DNA from: Bimuria novae-zelandiae CBS 107.79 | Lineage: Eukaryota; Ascomycota; Dothideomycetes; Pleosporales; Didymosphaeriaceae | DNA: 64,000 nt | Reading direction: 5' to 3' | Assembly (NCBI GenBank): GCA_010015655.1 | Contig: ML976665.1 | Coordinates: 179,909 to 243,908, forward strand | Shown: positions 44,908 to 57,076 of the stretch, in pieces | Layout of the letters: the number at the start of each line of letters is the position of its first letter | Numbering within the stretch: the first letter of the stretch is position 1 | Translations under genes and position numbers: made by a program | The notes under the pieces: generated by a model | Seen by the model: the letters and a program-made list of their open reading frames with translations, nothing else | Told to the model about the DNA's origin: nothing | Databases searched by the model: none

Positions 44908-46300
44908 CTTGATGCCTAACACAGCAGTTGAAAGCGGCGTGGATTCAGTAAAGCTGTATGTTACAGCTTCGATAAGTGGGAAAGGTGTCCGCAGGCAACT
45001 GTTTGGGGTTGCAGCGGGAATTGTCGAGTGCGCAGAGCCTGCCGCGGTTGTGGCAACTTGATTGCGGTGCGTGATGAGTGTGAGATGAGTTTGTGTGCAG
45101 AATCGGTGAAGCGTGAGGGTTTTGAAGTGAGAGCCGCAACTCCACGCAGACAGGGCGATGCAGGCAGGTACACGTGATGCAGTCTTTCCCCACGGTTCGC
45201 GTCTACGGTTTCGCAACGTTTTAACGGAAACGACGACGCATTGTAATTTGACGTTCGCGATAGGACGCATTGTTAAAATGTTATTATACTCAACGATGGT
45301 ACAAGAAAATCATTTTTAGATTTTAACAGGTATAGGCTCGCAATAGGCAGTACTATCAGAACACTCACAAATCTATACCATGGTAGCGTAAGAGATACAT
45401 CACCACTATCGAACCTATGACAGATGATCAGAATGGTTGCGCGAAGCAAGCGAATCTCATTCCGCCGTGTCCTTCTCGAGGTCCAGGGAGCCACGGGATG
45501 TTTTGAGTCATATCAGATGAGGCTCAAGGCAGCCAGGGTGCGCGTGTACACAGGTCGGTGACGCAACAGGTAACACAGCCCCCTTCGCATTGTGGATGAC
45601 ACACTACACTTGGCCTGCTGACACCATATTGACGGAGCGAAGATAAAACAGATCAAAATGGATGGAGAGGAAACGTGCGAACACTGGGTGATGTTGAGAG
45701 CGATGGATCGGCGAAAGGTTCCGCCGTTCCGTTCCGATGTGGAAATTAGCGCGCCTTTCTGATCTCGTACCTCATCCAATCAACAGTTGAACCTCTTCCC
45801 CAGCTCTACTATGTAGGACTGCATTTGTTCGTCGGGGCATTTTCTTGCTCTCTTTCACGGAGGGTGCATGCAATTAGATGCAGCTCGAAACTCACCATGG
45901 GCATCGTCTATGGGAACTCTGCGCCGCTCATCAAGGTTTTCGCCACTTCTCGACTGGGTCCCAATGCAAATGTCCAAATGCAACGCGATACATCCCACTT
46001 TTTAGCTGGCTTCGCTCTCCCACCTCCTGTATGTGTCGCTGAAGCTGCGTCTTCTGTCTTCGCACTCTGCAGACATGTGTGACGTACTGTTTGCCCCACG
46101 GAGCCTTCCCCGCATTGTTGATCAATATGGAGTTCAACTAAGCTTTAGCCTCATGCATGCACGGAGAAACTTCATCTCGGTTCAATCGATTCCGAACTAA
46201 CATTGCCCCCGTAATTTGGTAATGGCGGTTGGATTGCTGGGCATCTCCAGTTCACAGCAGTAGCAGTTCTTTGGCCGCATTCAAAAGTCACGAAAACAGT
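44908..46300. other. Intergenic region, no gene seen
   Basis: About 1.4 kb between divergently oriented genes. Short frames only; it presumably carries the promoters of the F-box-like gene (left) and the GH78-like gene (right). Confidence 0.5.
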
Positions 46301-48484
46301 ATGGTGGTGCTCAAGACCGTGGTTTTTGCACTGCTGTCTGCATCGTGCATAACAACGCATGCAGCGCAATGTTGGCGAGACACATCTTGCAGCGGTCCCG
46401 AAGAGACTGCTTTCCCAGGTATGTGCGTACCCCTAAAGCTTCGCAGACTTGGCTCATGGTTGTCAGGGAAGTGGGAGAACAGTATATACGCATCTTCTTC
46501 CCGAATCGTCTCTCCCGAGAGTATTTTTACCACGCATAATAGGACAGCTCGTCCCTGGAGTGGTACTGCCCGTCTTCAAGGAAATGGTTCCAATGTTGTC
46601 CTCGATTTTGGGCGAGAAGTGGGTGGCATTGTATCCTTGTCCTACACGTCTTCCGGTCCTGGACGGCTCGGTTTAGCTTTCACAGAAGCCAGCACCTGGA
46701 TCGGCGAATGGTCTGATGCCTCAAACGGCAAGTTTGCTGGCAGAGACGGAGCTTTGTACGCCGATTTCTCTGGAGCGAAGAACGGAACTTATGTCATGCC
46801 TGACAAAGTCATGCGTGGTGGCTTCCGCTACCTGACGCTTTTCCTTGTGACGGACTCTGCCACCACCGTCAGCCTATCAGACATCCAATTGGAGATCAGT
46901 TTCCAGCCGACGTGGGCTAATCTTCGCGCATACCAAGGATATTTCCACAGTGACGATGAGCTGCTGAACCGCATCTGGTACGCGGGCGCGTATACATTGC
47001 AGACCAACTCAGTTCCTGTCGATACTGGACGTTGGGTTCCTATGCTTGCAAATGGTTGGGCAAACAACGGCACCCTCGGACCGGGCGACACCATCATTGT
47101 AGATGGCGCCAAAAGAGACCGTGCTGTGTGGCCAGGTGACATGGGCATTGCGGTCCCAAGTGGCTTCGTGAGCATCGGGGACCTCGATAGCGTGAAAAAT
47201 GCCCTGCAAGTGATGTACAACTATCAGGTAATGCTCTTCTGTTCCGCGAACGCTGCACGTCTGACAGATATCAGAATAGCGATGGCTCCTTTCCAGAAGC
47301 TGGGCCACCTCTACTGCAGCAAAATTCTGACACTTATCATATGTGGACTATGATCGGCACGTACAACTATATGTTGTACAAGAACGATACCGCCTTTGTA
47401 CAGCTGAACTGGCCGAAGTATCTGAGAGCGATGACCTATATCTACGGCAAGGTGCAAGCTAGCGGTCTGCTGAACTCCACTGGTGAGTATCTCTAAAGCA
47501 TGCAAGAGCCAAACACTGACTTCCATTCCAGGAACGCGTGATTGGGCGCGTTGGCAGACAGGTGGCAATCTCACAGAAGCCAATGTTATTTTGTACCACA
47601 CACTGCAAACTGGCGCCTCGTTAGCTACGTGGATGAAAGACACGACCGGACTGAGCAAAAAGTGGCTGCAACAGGCAGAAACGCTGCGAGCCAATATCCA
47701 AGCATATTGCTTCGACGGTGCCTACGGCGCGTTCAAAGACAACGCCACAACCACAAAGCTCCACCCGCAAGACGCTAATAGCATGGCCATCCTCTTCGGT
47801 GTCGTCGATGCTTCCTCTTCCACTGCATCCAGCATCTCCTCGCGTCTGACAGAGAACTGGTCGCCCATCGGCGCCGTAGCCCCCGAGCTCCCAGAGAACA
47901 TATCCCCGTTCATTTCCAGCTTCGAAATACAGGCGCACCTGACCATTGGTGAAACGGATCGCGCGCTAGACCTCATCCGCCGAAGCTGGGGTTGGTACGC
48001 CAACCATCCCAACGGCACCGGCTCCACTGTCATCGAGGGCTACCTGGTTAACGGTACGTTTGGATATCGTTCCAGTCGCGGTTATGGCTACGATGCGTCA
48101 TATGTGTCGCATGCCCACGGGTGGAGTGCTGGGCCTACCAGCGCGTTGACAGAGTATATCGTGGGTCTCGCAGTCACGAGTCCAGCGGGAAGTACATGGA
48201 CGCTAATGCCGCAGTTCGGCGATGTGAATCATGCCGAGGCTGGGTTCGTTACGGATTTGGGCAAATTCGTTGCGAAACGGACGAGGTATGCGGGAGGTTA
48301 CAAGGTCAGTGTTGAGACACCGACTGGTACGATGGGTCAGGTAAGCCTGCCTGCTCTTGATAAGGGCAAGGTACCGAGCGTGAAAGTCAATGGTAAACTG
48401 AAGAATTCGCTTCGTCTGGGAGAGGACAATAGCTTCTCATTCGCAATAGAAGGAGGCAAATGGGAGATATTGGTCAGTAAATAA
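46301..48484 (+). CDS. Secreted GH78 alpha-L-rhamnosidase-like glycoside hydrolase
   Basis: Three exons (46301-47227, 47275-47482, 47532-48484; introns 47 and 49 nt) give 695 residues. A signal peptide (MVVLKTVVFALLSASCITTHA) leads to a beta-rich N-domain (VVLDFGREVGGIVSLSY) and then an (alpha/alpha)6 domain. In that domain VDGAKRDRAVWPGDMGIAVPS matches the conserved DG..RDR..W.GD block of GH78. RSWGWYANHP and GYGYDASYVSHAHGWSAGPTSALTEYIVGL are also typical. A C-terminal beta-sandwich follows. Such enzymes release terminal alpha-L-rhamnose from plant pectin and glycosides. Many NxT/S sequons support secretion. Confidence 0.87.
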
Positions 48485-49604
48485 GGACCAGTGAAGAAAG
48501 TATTAGGATATTCGACTGCGGAAACAAGAAGGTACTATAACAAACACAGAGATACAACATATTCACCGTGTTGCACAACTGAGGTCAACGTCATCTCATC
48601 TCTTGAGCCAGACTTTCACCATCTTATATGCCTGTACCACTCGTCGATGTCGTCGATCGGGTATGCGTACGGATAATCCGTACCGAAGGATCCAAATTTC
48701 TGTCTAATCCTAAGGAGAAGCATTGAAACAATGGTATGATACGTGCCGTAGTGGCTGTACACATCTCACGAGATTTTTACTCTCGCGCAGCTTCACCACA
48801 ATCCACCGAGTGAGACGACGCCACAAGTACCGCCTAGTTGAGTTCAAAACATTGAACTAAAGCGCTGGAATATTTTATTGCTTTCATCTCTACCACATCT
48901 TTTAGAGGCGTAGTCCGAGGTGGTCTCAGACTCAGACTTTGCATCCCGACATTGTATATGCACAGGAGATTTGTCAGTTGCACGAATGTGGCATGTCTTA
49001 GCTTGATCTTACCATTGCTCCCACTCGCTTCCGCGGTTACAACATGGAACATTTTGAAATTATATTTTTGTATGAATAAGTTAATAGTGGTCATCCATGG
49101 ATAAGTCTATGCGCTGGAACTCGACGCAAAAATAGCGTCTTTATATTTCTGTCAAATTGTTTGGGCAAATGCTGTAATACTACAGCGCAAGCAACGCCTC
49201 TGCACTTATGAAACGAGCCTCTTCATGCTTGATCTTCAGTGCAATATGAAAACGGCGTAAGCTGGTGATTTCAATCGCAATATGGAAAATTGCGCCTCAT
49301 GTGGCCAAAAATATGCCACAGTTCTAGATCATCTATCATATGAAACTTCGGCCCTCCACATATTTCTGGGCGTGGTTGAACGCCCGTTATAGGTTTATTG
49401 TTAGCGATCTTTTGCGCTGCCTAAGTATGCTTGCTGATACCGTCCGGTTGGGTTGAAATTACGCCGACTGTCCAAGCATGCATGGATTGCGCTCCATAGG
49501 ATACAGCCCCATGCTAGGCAGCCATGTCGTAGAATTCGGCGCATATCGACATTCTGCACCGTACCTTTGTCGCATACCACATCAAGGCCCAGTTCTTGAC
49601 CAAT
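48485..49604. other. Intergenic region, no gene seen
   Basis: About 1.1 kb, moderately AT-rich, with only short frames on both strands and no motif. Confidence 0.5.
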
Positions 49605-50709
49605 ATGGCGATGTCTGTGAGCTCACTCTGCTTCCAGGAAGCGTACGATGCTCGAGCAAGCGGAAGGATTGATTTGGATGCGTATTTGACACATATCGTG
49701 GCCCACTACAGAGGCTTGAGGCACGAATCAGATGAGGAAGCGAAGAGACGATGGCTCCCGTCAGGTTTTGATGACGAAGTCAGAGATATCTTGCTCAGCG
49801 AGGACTACCAACCGTTTGACGACGCCGGTAAGCCATTTGAATAATGAAAGATCTGTTCTGAGCATTGCTAACAGAATGAATGTTTTAGATGCAACTGCTC
49901 TCCACAAAATCTTTCTGAGTGCATTTCAAGGCGAAGTTCCTGCTCTCCGAACGCTGCTCAGCTCCTCCACTGCCGCTACGGAATACTATCTCCGTCCACT
50001 CGTTCAGATTTCCACACGGGAGGGAGATGCACAGCTTCTACATCTCTGCTATGAGAAAGGCTATGTACCAACGGACTACCTTGAGGTAGAGAATCTACTA
50101 AGCCGTCGTTACGATCGCAATCCTAGTACTGAATGGCTCGATGTCCTCTTTGAGTTCGATTATCGCCAGTGGCGCTCAGATCCGCAGCAGCTGAGCCAGT
50201 CGCAGACCTGGCGACATGTTCTGTGGATGGGGGCCGATTGCATCCGCTGGTGGATAGAGCATGGAGGCCACAAACCGAGAGGCCGGGGGCTTTTCACGTA
50301 TGCCGATCGAGAGCAATGGCTTAGAGCCGCAAGCATCAGAGTTTTGCTAGACCATTTTAGGATCGACTGGTTTGCAAATTCGGGGACCTTGCAACGGGCG
50401 GTTGCAAGCCGAGACATGGAAACGGTGAAGATGCTAGTAGAAGCGGGAGCGGACGTTAACGAGGACGTTAACTAGGGCGTAGGCGACTGGAACACTGATA
50501 TCCGTGAGCATTGATTAGCTTTACTACCGGTACTAAAAGAAGCAATCTACGCGAAGTCTGAAGACATGATTCGATATCTTTTGTATCATGGGGCGAGAAT
50601 GCGGTATGGTGATCTCGCCGATCCATACAATACAATACCTATGGAATTCAGAGTTTTCCGAGACCTAGTAGTAGAACTAGGTGGTGTAGAAGGGGAGACT
50701 CCGCCGTGA
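49605..50709 (+). pseudogene. Ankyrin-type protein gene with two in-frame stops
   Basis: Exon 1 (49605-49827) and exon 2 (from 49889; 61-nt intron with GCTAAC branch) join as QPFDDA-DATALHKIFLSAFQ. The frame continues to TGA 50709 (348 codons) but is crossed by TAG at 50473-50475 and TGA at 50512-50514. Helical pairs typical of fungal ankyrin proteins are seen before and after the stops: DMETVKMLVEAGADVNED, then VLKEAIYAKSEDMIRYLLYHGARM. Both stops would be Trp codons after one G-to-A change each. If translated it would stop at 50475 and lose the last repeat. Fungal proteins of this type have no known single role. Confidence 0.6.
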
Positions 50710-51496
50710 ATACCTCATCCGTTTGTGTGCGCCTTTGGGTGGTTTTGAAATTGTGAATCGACAGTTGAAGGGAAATCCACATGTGTAAAGACGACTCAAC
50801 GCCCAATATCGGAAGGATTACAATCTGGTGTCATCCCGAATTTCCTCGTACATCAGAAATCAAAGCTTCGTTTACCTAGCGCTGCCAAGAGCTGCATTCA
50901 CATTACTATGTTGTCCATAGTACGAGAGCTGCTAAGGCATGCCCACTCGCCGCCGTAGCACGTTTGCATACGCAATTACCGATAAATGGAGGGGACTGTC
51001 ATTCATGCCACGGTTCAGTGCATTGCAGGTGACCAATGTTTGCTGCTGAAGGAAGATAACGCTGTGCCCTATCGATAAAACATGACTTTAAAGCTTGGTG
51101 GTGGTTCTTCGCATAAGATTGAGAACATGCACAGGGTGTAACAGTAAGATAGGCGCAGGTATAGGCGTAGCGAAGTCCAGCCCCGGTGATTTGCATACCC
51201 TTGGCGGTTCTGCCGCCTCAGATGCTTGCGATATGATCCAAAGCGTAGAAACAACCGCCACTGCCCCCGAGTTTAATACCAAAATTCTGACATGGATGTT
51301 AATACAATGCGATATAAAGGTATATAACCCTGAAACAAGCCAACCACTTTACATTCTCGAAGATTATTTTATATTCTGAAGTCTACACAATCCCTCTTTA
51401 CAGAACGCTACCCAGCACTTTCGATCACAAAGTCATTTCATTAACGATCCCGTTCATCGAGCAGCCACAGTTGTTCAGCTTCTATCAATCATCGAA
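50710..51496. other. Intergenic region, no gene seen
   Basis: Short frames only on both strands. The right end is the AC-rich leader of the next, secreted-protein gene. Confidence 0.5.
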
Positions 51497-51963
51497 ATGT
51501 TCTCCTACCTCTTCCGATCCCTCGCTCTTTGCGCCACCCTCACGGCCCTCACCGACGCTTACACTATTACTTTCTATCGAGGCCTCAACTGTCGCGGAGA
51601 GGTTCTCAGTAGCCTTGATGTCGGTGTTGGCTCCCCTTCCAGTCGCGAATTCTGTTGAGGGAGGCGCTCCCCGGCATACGGAAGGAGCACGCTAGCCCTA
51701 TATAGGCGACTTCTGCGACTACAGAATCGATAACTCTTACACTCAACTTCAGTTTCAACAAATTCGATGGAGTGGCCGCATCTATTTCCCTCAAGCGCGA
51801 CGAAGGGGGCAAAGATTCCAATACAGCCATCGTATTCTTCAATGGCGACGATTGCTACCCCTCGGATATCATGAAAGACGGAGACGGTTACAGCGAGGAG
51901 GGATGCTTTACGGCAAACTACGGCAGCTATGAGGTTTGGGATTTGGGGTCCTGGGACCATTAA
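51497..51963 (+). pseudogene. Small secreted protein gene, frame-split
   Basis: ATG 51497 opens a signal peptide (MFSYLFRSLALCATLTALTDA) and a start of mature protein (YTITFYRGLNCRGEVLSSLD) that stops at a TGA near 51658. The remaining coding sequence lies in another frame from about 51715 and reads TLTLNFSFNKFDGVAASISL, then FFNGDDCYPSDIM and GCFTANYGSYEVWDLGSWDH before TAA 51963. A GTTGAG...TATATAG intron would not restore phase, so either an unusual splice site or an indel is involved. The size, Cys content and signal peptide resemble effector-like secreted proteins. No family is named. Confidence 0.5.
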
Positions 51964-52836
51964 TATATTGGGTCATCAAACACGCGATCGATTTGAACCA
52001 GTCAATACAATATTTTTGTGCATCTAATCTGGCTAAAACGACAAAACCTTGATTCCTCCTTGACTACCTATGGTATAATGTTACGGCTAGGATATTCATG
52101 GTTAGCTCCTTGGCAGCTCCAGGAGTATATAGTTATCTTTCTCCCGTAACTTCACAATCAACGCAGTTTCCTTCTATTTATTATAGCCTGTCTGCTCTGA
52201 CATATAATAAGATGGGAGTGCACATATCTTTTCAGATTTCTGTGTAAAGTATGACAATGCTACTTAAGCACCAAAGGCGACACAGTTTTTCGCAACGCGG
52301 AAGCCGAACTTGAAAAAGCCTGGTGAATCAAAATGGACCCGCTCGCAGCAGCTTGATAAATCGAAAGAGATCGCCAAGAATGATAACTGGAAGAGATGTC
52401 TGGGTAGCAAGAAGCCTGTGAAATAAAGCTGACTAAGAGCATGGTCCGCTTTACTTTACGTAGCGCGTGGGTCGAACAACTCACAGAGCGACGATGGTTT
52501 CTAATTCTTAGTGTGAGTATGCGTAAGGATAGTTTAGGTCGCTGTGTTTTGAGACTTTATCTTTTCAATGGTCCAGATGTCTGCTCTCTTAATAGAGAAA
52601 ATAGCGGTAAAGCTGCACATGTGGTATTGAGCTGCATCATGTTCAAACTAAGGCTATTCAAGTTAACCATAGACAAGCGGCAGATGCCGAAAACAATTCA
52701 GAACAAGGACGAGTGCACGCGCATAGAGAGAGATGTTTTACGCGCACAGAAATACAGAACATTCTATCCCTTCTTCCTATCATACATTTCCGCTTCCACG
52801 AGCAGCCCCCCCACCTGCCCAACCACAAGTTCTCCT
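51964..52836. other. Intergenic region, no gene seen
   Basis: About 0.9 kb, AT-leaning, with no gene apart from chance frames. Confidence 0.5.
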
Positions 52837-52962
52837 AATCATCTCTAGTTTCCAATCATCTCTAGTTTCCAATCATCTCTAGTTTCCAATCATCTCTAGT
52901 TTCCAATCATCTCTAGTTTCCAATCATCTCTAGTTTCCAATCATCTCTAGTTTCCAATCATC
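52837..52962. repeat. Minisatellite, seven 17-bp units plus a partial
   Basis: Perfect head-to-tail repeats of AATCATCTCTAGTTTCC followed by a partial unit. It overlaps the 3' end of the zinc-knuckle gene on the minus strand, and the stop codon used there (TAG at 52947-52949) lies inside a repeat unit. Confidence 0.97.
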
Positions 52963-54598
52963 CTCCCACTCCCCGGATCCACCCAATCAATCGACCCCTT
53001 CTGCCCAATAATCCACAGACAATCACAAACCGTCCCCAACAGCCCATTACTCTGCCTAAAAAACCCCTTCCCCCGTCCCTCCCCCACCGTGTTAAACGGA
53101 TGCGTCCCGCACATAACCACATCATCCTCGTCATCGAACACGACGACCCTCGCCCCACACCCCGAGCACATCGGCACCATCCCGCGCCAGCCCGCCTTGT
53201 TAATCGGCAAGTCCGGATTCTCCGCGTCGAGCTTCATCTCATCGGTAAGCTTGAACGTGATGGCGGGGAAGTACTCCTGGAAATTGCCACCGTCTTTCCA
53301 GCGCTCGTTGAAGTAGGACCCGTTGTGCCAGAGCACAGGGGACGACGCGTTGGGCTCGATGTAGGGTAGCGCTGCGCCTCGTGGGGGTCGAAACGGCGCG
53401 GGTTGAAGCCGGAGTGGAGGGCTTGCTTGAGGCGGAGAGACGGGCGCTGGTGGAACATTTCGAGGTCGGCGGCCGAGTATTTAGAATTGGCATGTTCCAC
53501 GCCGGTGATGAGTTCGACTAACTTGATTACGTTGTCGACGGAGGCGGTGACGGAGGAGCGCTTGCGCGTGTGGTCGTGCGGGTGCGCGATTTGCTGTTTG
53601 CATGAGGGGCAGGTGAGGTATTGGCCCAGGGCGGGCATGGGGACCGTCCAGGTGAGGATCTTGTCGCAGTTGTAGGTGGTGCAGCGGGTTTGGATGGCGT
53701 TTCCGCCACTTAGGGCTGTCCATGAGCCAATTTTGAAGCCGGCTGGCACGAATGGTTTGGCGGTGATGATGGCGTTGCTTCTGAGGTCGGCGGGTGCGCG
53801 GCTTTCTAGCTTCGTCATATTGCACCCTTCGGGTTTTTCGCCCATGAGGTGCCCGAACTCCTCGCAGGTGATGCACCACGTGTATGAACCTTCCACTGGC
53901 ATGCTTCTTGGCTCCGCGAGATCGTTCATCGGGAGGTCGAACTCGCTGTCGAGATAGGCTTTATGGAGGTTCATAGGGCTGTAGTTCTTCCAGAGCTGCA
54001 TCACCTCGTTGATCTTGGCCATCCACATCTCCCGATCGATGGTCGCCTGGCTGCCTGTGCACGCCTTCGACTTGTGGTTCACATCTCTGTAGTGCTAGCA
54101 GAAATGAAGGTTGTTGTACAAATTCTGTTGCATTTTGTGGAGGCTCGCCTTGAAATGGATTGCTTGCACGCACTGGTCAAAGTAGTGGCGGCCATCGCCC
54201 TGGTCTTTGCACCAGGTGCAGAATTTGCCGGTTGCGGTTGCGAGCTCTTGTTCGCGCTTCAATTGGTCGCCATTGTAGGGACACTGATTTAGGTAGTGGG
54301 AGGGGTTGCCTCAGGAGCAGCGAACATGATCGGGAACTTCTTGCGCGGTGCAGGCCGAAACGATGTGGCCGTATTTCTCGCAGCGTGTACATTGAATGAA
54401 ATTTCTGCCTCTGTTTTGATTATTGTTGCCGCTGTTGCTGTTGCCGTTATTGTTGCCGGTATTGCTGTTATTCCAGTTATTGTTATTCCAGTTATTGTTA
54501 TTCCAGTTGTTGTTATTCCAGTTATTCCTTCTGTTATTTTGTTGATTATTCCCATTTCCGCCTCCACCATCTCCACCGACAACCCTTCTTCTTCGCAT
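52947..54598 (-). pseudogene. Asn-rich zinc-knuckle (CCHC) protein gene with stops and a frameshift
   Basis: From ATG 54598 one frame runs MRRRRVVGGDGGGGNGNNQQ, then an Asn/Trp repeat (NNNNW units), then a CCHC knuckle (CTRCEKYGHIVSAC). It continues to further Cys/His clusters (GNPSHYLNQC, CTWCKDQGDGRHYFDQC, RDVNHKSKAC). It is crossed by TGA near 54311 and TAG near 54101. A later single-base shift near 53380 moves the end (VLWHNGSYFNERWKDGG ... GMVPMCSGCGARVVVF) to a second frame. Zinc knuckles bind RNA or single-stranded DNA. An alternative splice (GTGCGT near 54170 to CTACAG near 54093) could skip the TAG. No full family assignment. Confidence 0.55.
54466..54525. repeat. 15-bp coding repeat (Asn-Trp units)
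   Basis: About four units of TTATTGTTATTCCAG or close variants encode NNNNW-type repeats on the minus strand in the N-terminal part of the zinc-knuckle gene. Confidence 0.75.
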
Positions 54599-55093
54599 AC
54601 ACCGGCCACGCGCGTTTCTGCTTTGTCAAAGTCATGATCTCTCTTGACAGTGAAATGAACGCGAATGCGAATGTGAAAAACAGGCAATGAGTTGAGAAGT
54701 GAAGTGCTAGAGATCCAGAGCGAAGTCGAAAATTGCGAAAGGTCTATTGCGAGAACAAAGATTGATATTGGGGAAGGGTGGAGGGAATGAACAAAGGGAA
54801 GCTTGTTGCGGGCTTACCCATTCCGGAGAGTGAGGATGAGGAGGTAGAAGGTTCTTTGTTACTGGGTGGTGGGCGTTAGCTGGACCTGAATTAGTTGTAG
54901 GCGCTGCCGTGAGCACACTGAAAGAATGAGAAAAGATCTAAAAATAGGTCATGAGGCTTGGTGCTGGGCGATGGGGCGACTTCAAGGCCACGTGCGATGC
55001 TGGTCTGTTAGCATGAACGTCATGAATTACCTACCTATCTACCAACCGCCTTCCAAATAGCAAAACTTACGAGAGCGTCCGATGTATACATCC
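54599..55093. other. Intergenic region, no gene seen
   Basis: No motif-bearing frame. It lies between the zinc-knuckle gene start and the stop of the ABZ2-like gene. Confidence 0.45.
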
Positions 55094-56181
55094 CTACTCC
55101 ACCATCCTCCCAAACGCGAATCCCCTCACACCACTGCTAACCCACACGCCCTCACCCACCTCAACCGTGCTCACACTGATGGGCTCCTCCATGCAAAAAC
55201 CCTTTTTCAAAGCCCACCTCCTTGACGTTCCTCGTTGCCCTCCCGCACCTACCTTCGCACTTCGTACAGAGTGGCCCCACCGCCCTGCAAAAGGCTTCCT
55301 TAGCTCGCCTTCATCCAAGGTCGCACTGTACGGTACGTCCTTGAGCTCCTTGAGCGTTTCAGCAGTGAATTCTCCCGCTGGGACGCCGACTGGCGGCGTC
55401 ACCCATCGGCCTCCGCGGAAGAGATAGATGGTGGTCAGTGTACCCTCAGTGAGTTCGTGCGTGGAGTTGTAGAGCAGGACTTCGGCGTAGAGTGCGCCGG
55501 CTGGGTTGGCGGGCAGGGCGCGGGCGCGGGAGGCATCGTAGTGTTCTCGTACGGTAGTTTTCAGCATTGTGAACGCGGAGGTGGGCGTGGGTTCGGTGTC
55601 TAGTCTCAGCATGTATTCCGGGGGTGGGGATGGCTCTGCTAGTTTAGAAGGCAGAGAGTCTGTGGGACCGAGAGTGAGGGCACCGCCTGTCAAAGGAGAT
55701 GGTTGGAAAGTTGATGGTGTATGATCTGTGGGAGCAGAGGTCGGTTTTGGCTTTGGTGGGTCGAATGATGAAGGGTAGAGGGTTGAGAGGGGCAACGGAG
55801 GGACGGGAGAGAAGTCGATGGTCATGTTCGCCGCTTTGTCGAACAGGATGCGCATCTGTACACTATGCTCAGATCCGCTGCACACATCATCTTTTGTTCA
55901 CTTACTTTGAGCGGTTCATCTTTCCCGCCCTGTTGCACATATTCCCTGACTTTTTGCAATAGCTCTTGATGTAATGACAAACCGTCTTCCAGCTTCTTTG
56001 CGACAGCGTGGAAGTCAAAATGTTGTGCTGCCTCAAGCATCCGGTCGCGATGATAGACAAGCATATAGAAAGGCGATGGAGATTGGAAATTTAGGATGGG
56101 TAAGGAATTTTCCTCCGAGGATAGCAGGAGCGGGTCATAGCGGAGTGACGTGAAGAGATGGAAGGAGCGCCCAGTGGACAT
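55094..56181 (-). CDS. ABZ2: 4-amino-4-deoxychorismate lyase-like (Abz2) class IV PLP enzyme
   Basis: Two exons (56181-55906, 55855-55094; 50-nt intron, GTAAGT...GTACAG) give 345 residues. The N-part reads FHLFTSLRYDPLL and MLVYHRDRMLEAAQHFDF, where RDRM and the Tyr before it fit the class IV aminotransferase/lyase fold. The C-part reads EVLLYNSTHELTEGTLTTIYLFRGGRWVTPPV, then GTSRRWALKKGFCMEEPIS and GEGVWVSSGVRGFAFG. These are hallmark blocks for branched-chain aminotransferase/ADC-lyase-like proteins. The enzyme would make 4-aminobenzoate for folate synthesis. A Pro-rich segment (about 105-160) is an insertion usual in fungi. The exact substrate is inferred. Confidence 0.82.
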
Positions 56182-57076
56182 GGTTAGTAGCGCTGCGCAG
56201 CAGTTGACGGTACTAGATGGAAGCTAGAAGGGTTACGGGGCTCCTTAAGTTCAAATAGAGGTGGAAGAAAGTTGGTGCGGTGTCGTTCAAGATGCAAAGC
56301 GGAGAATGATTCGCTGAGATGCCGACGCCAGCATCAAGAGCGGGTAAGCTAAGATGTCGCGAGAGCTTGACACGTCGCCTTTGCAAGACGTCGCATCCAG
56401 CTGGAGGTGCAGGTCCATGCGCTAAGACGCTCATATATCGCGATGGACGAACCTTGGAACCTTCAGATGTTGGAGCCATCAGGGCTGGGAGGGAATGTGG
56501 CACGTGATATGTCTTCTGCGGGCGCCCCAGGGATACGCGAACTTCCATGTTCTATGGCGCACGAACGCACTCGGTCGCAGGCGATCAAACAGAATAACTT
56601 CCCTTCGTCTAGTAAACTCTACAAGGATCCTTCTCTGTGCGTACCTTGGTATCATTGAAGTAGCGATGCGGCATGGAGGGCTTAATTCACTTGCCAGTAA
56701 CGAGCCGTCCTGGGCCGTTGGCGGGAGGTGCTGAATAGGACAATCGATTTTTGGGCCTCTAGCAGACAATTCACAAGTACAATCGCACAACAATGCAGTT
56801 CCTCTCAGATACCTATGGTATGAAGCTGCCGGCTGCCGGCGCGTGGATTGGATGACGTGTGATGGCCCGAGCTCGCAACTCTCCCAAAAGTTCTAACCCT
56901 GAGCTTCACGACGAGCCCATCACTCCCGCCATCACGATCACCGCCCATTGCGCGCGTCCGGGTTTCCTAGCTTCATCTTTTCTCGTTAATTCTTTTCAGG
57001 CTCTGTTTTAATAACCGCAGCTCAATCCCACGTAACCCCCGGCGCAGCGCTAGGCTCCCTTATCCAATTCGCCGCC
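56182..57076. other. Intergenic region, divergent promoters
   Basis: About 0.9 kb between the start codons of the ABZ2-like gene and TOM70. Only short frames without motifs. The right 150 bp are C/T-rich leader of TOM70. Confidence 0.5.

Noticed and set aside
44908..45270. N-terminal extension of the F-box-like gene
   Set aside because: The frame is open upstream but its residues are Arg/Thr/His-rich and have no family features; the ATG at 44907 fits better.
52837..52962. CRISPR-like regular array
   Set aside because: Units are contiguous with no spacers; it is a minisatellite, and the genome is eukaryotic.
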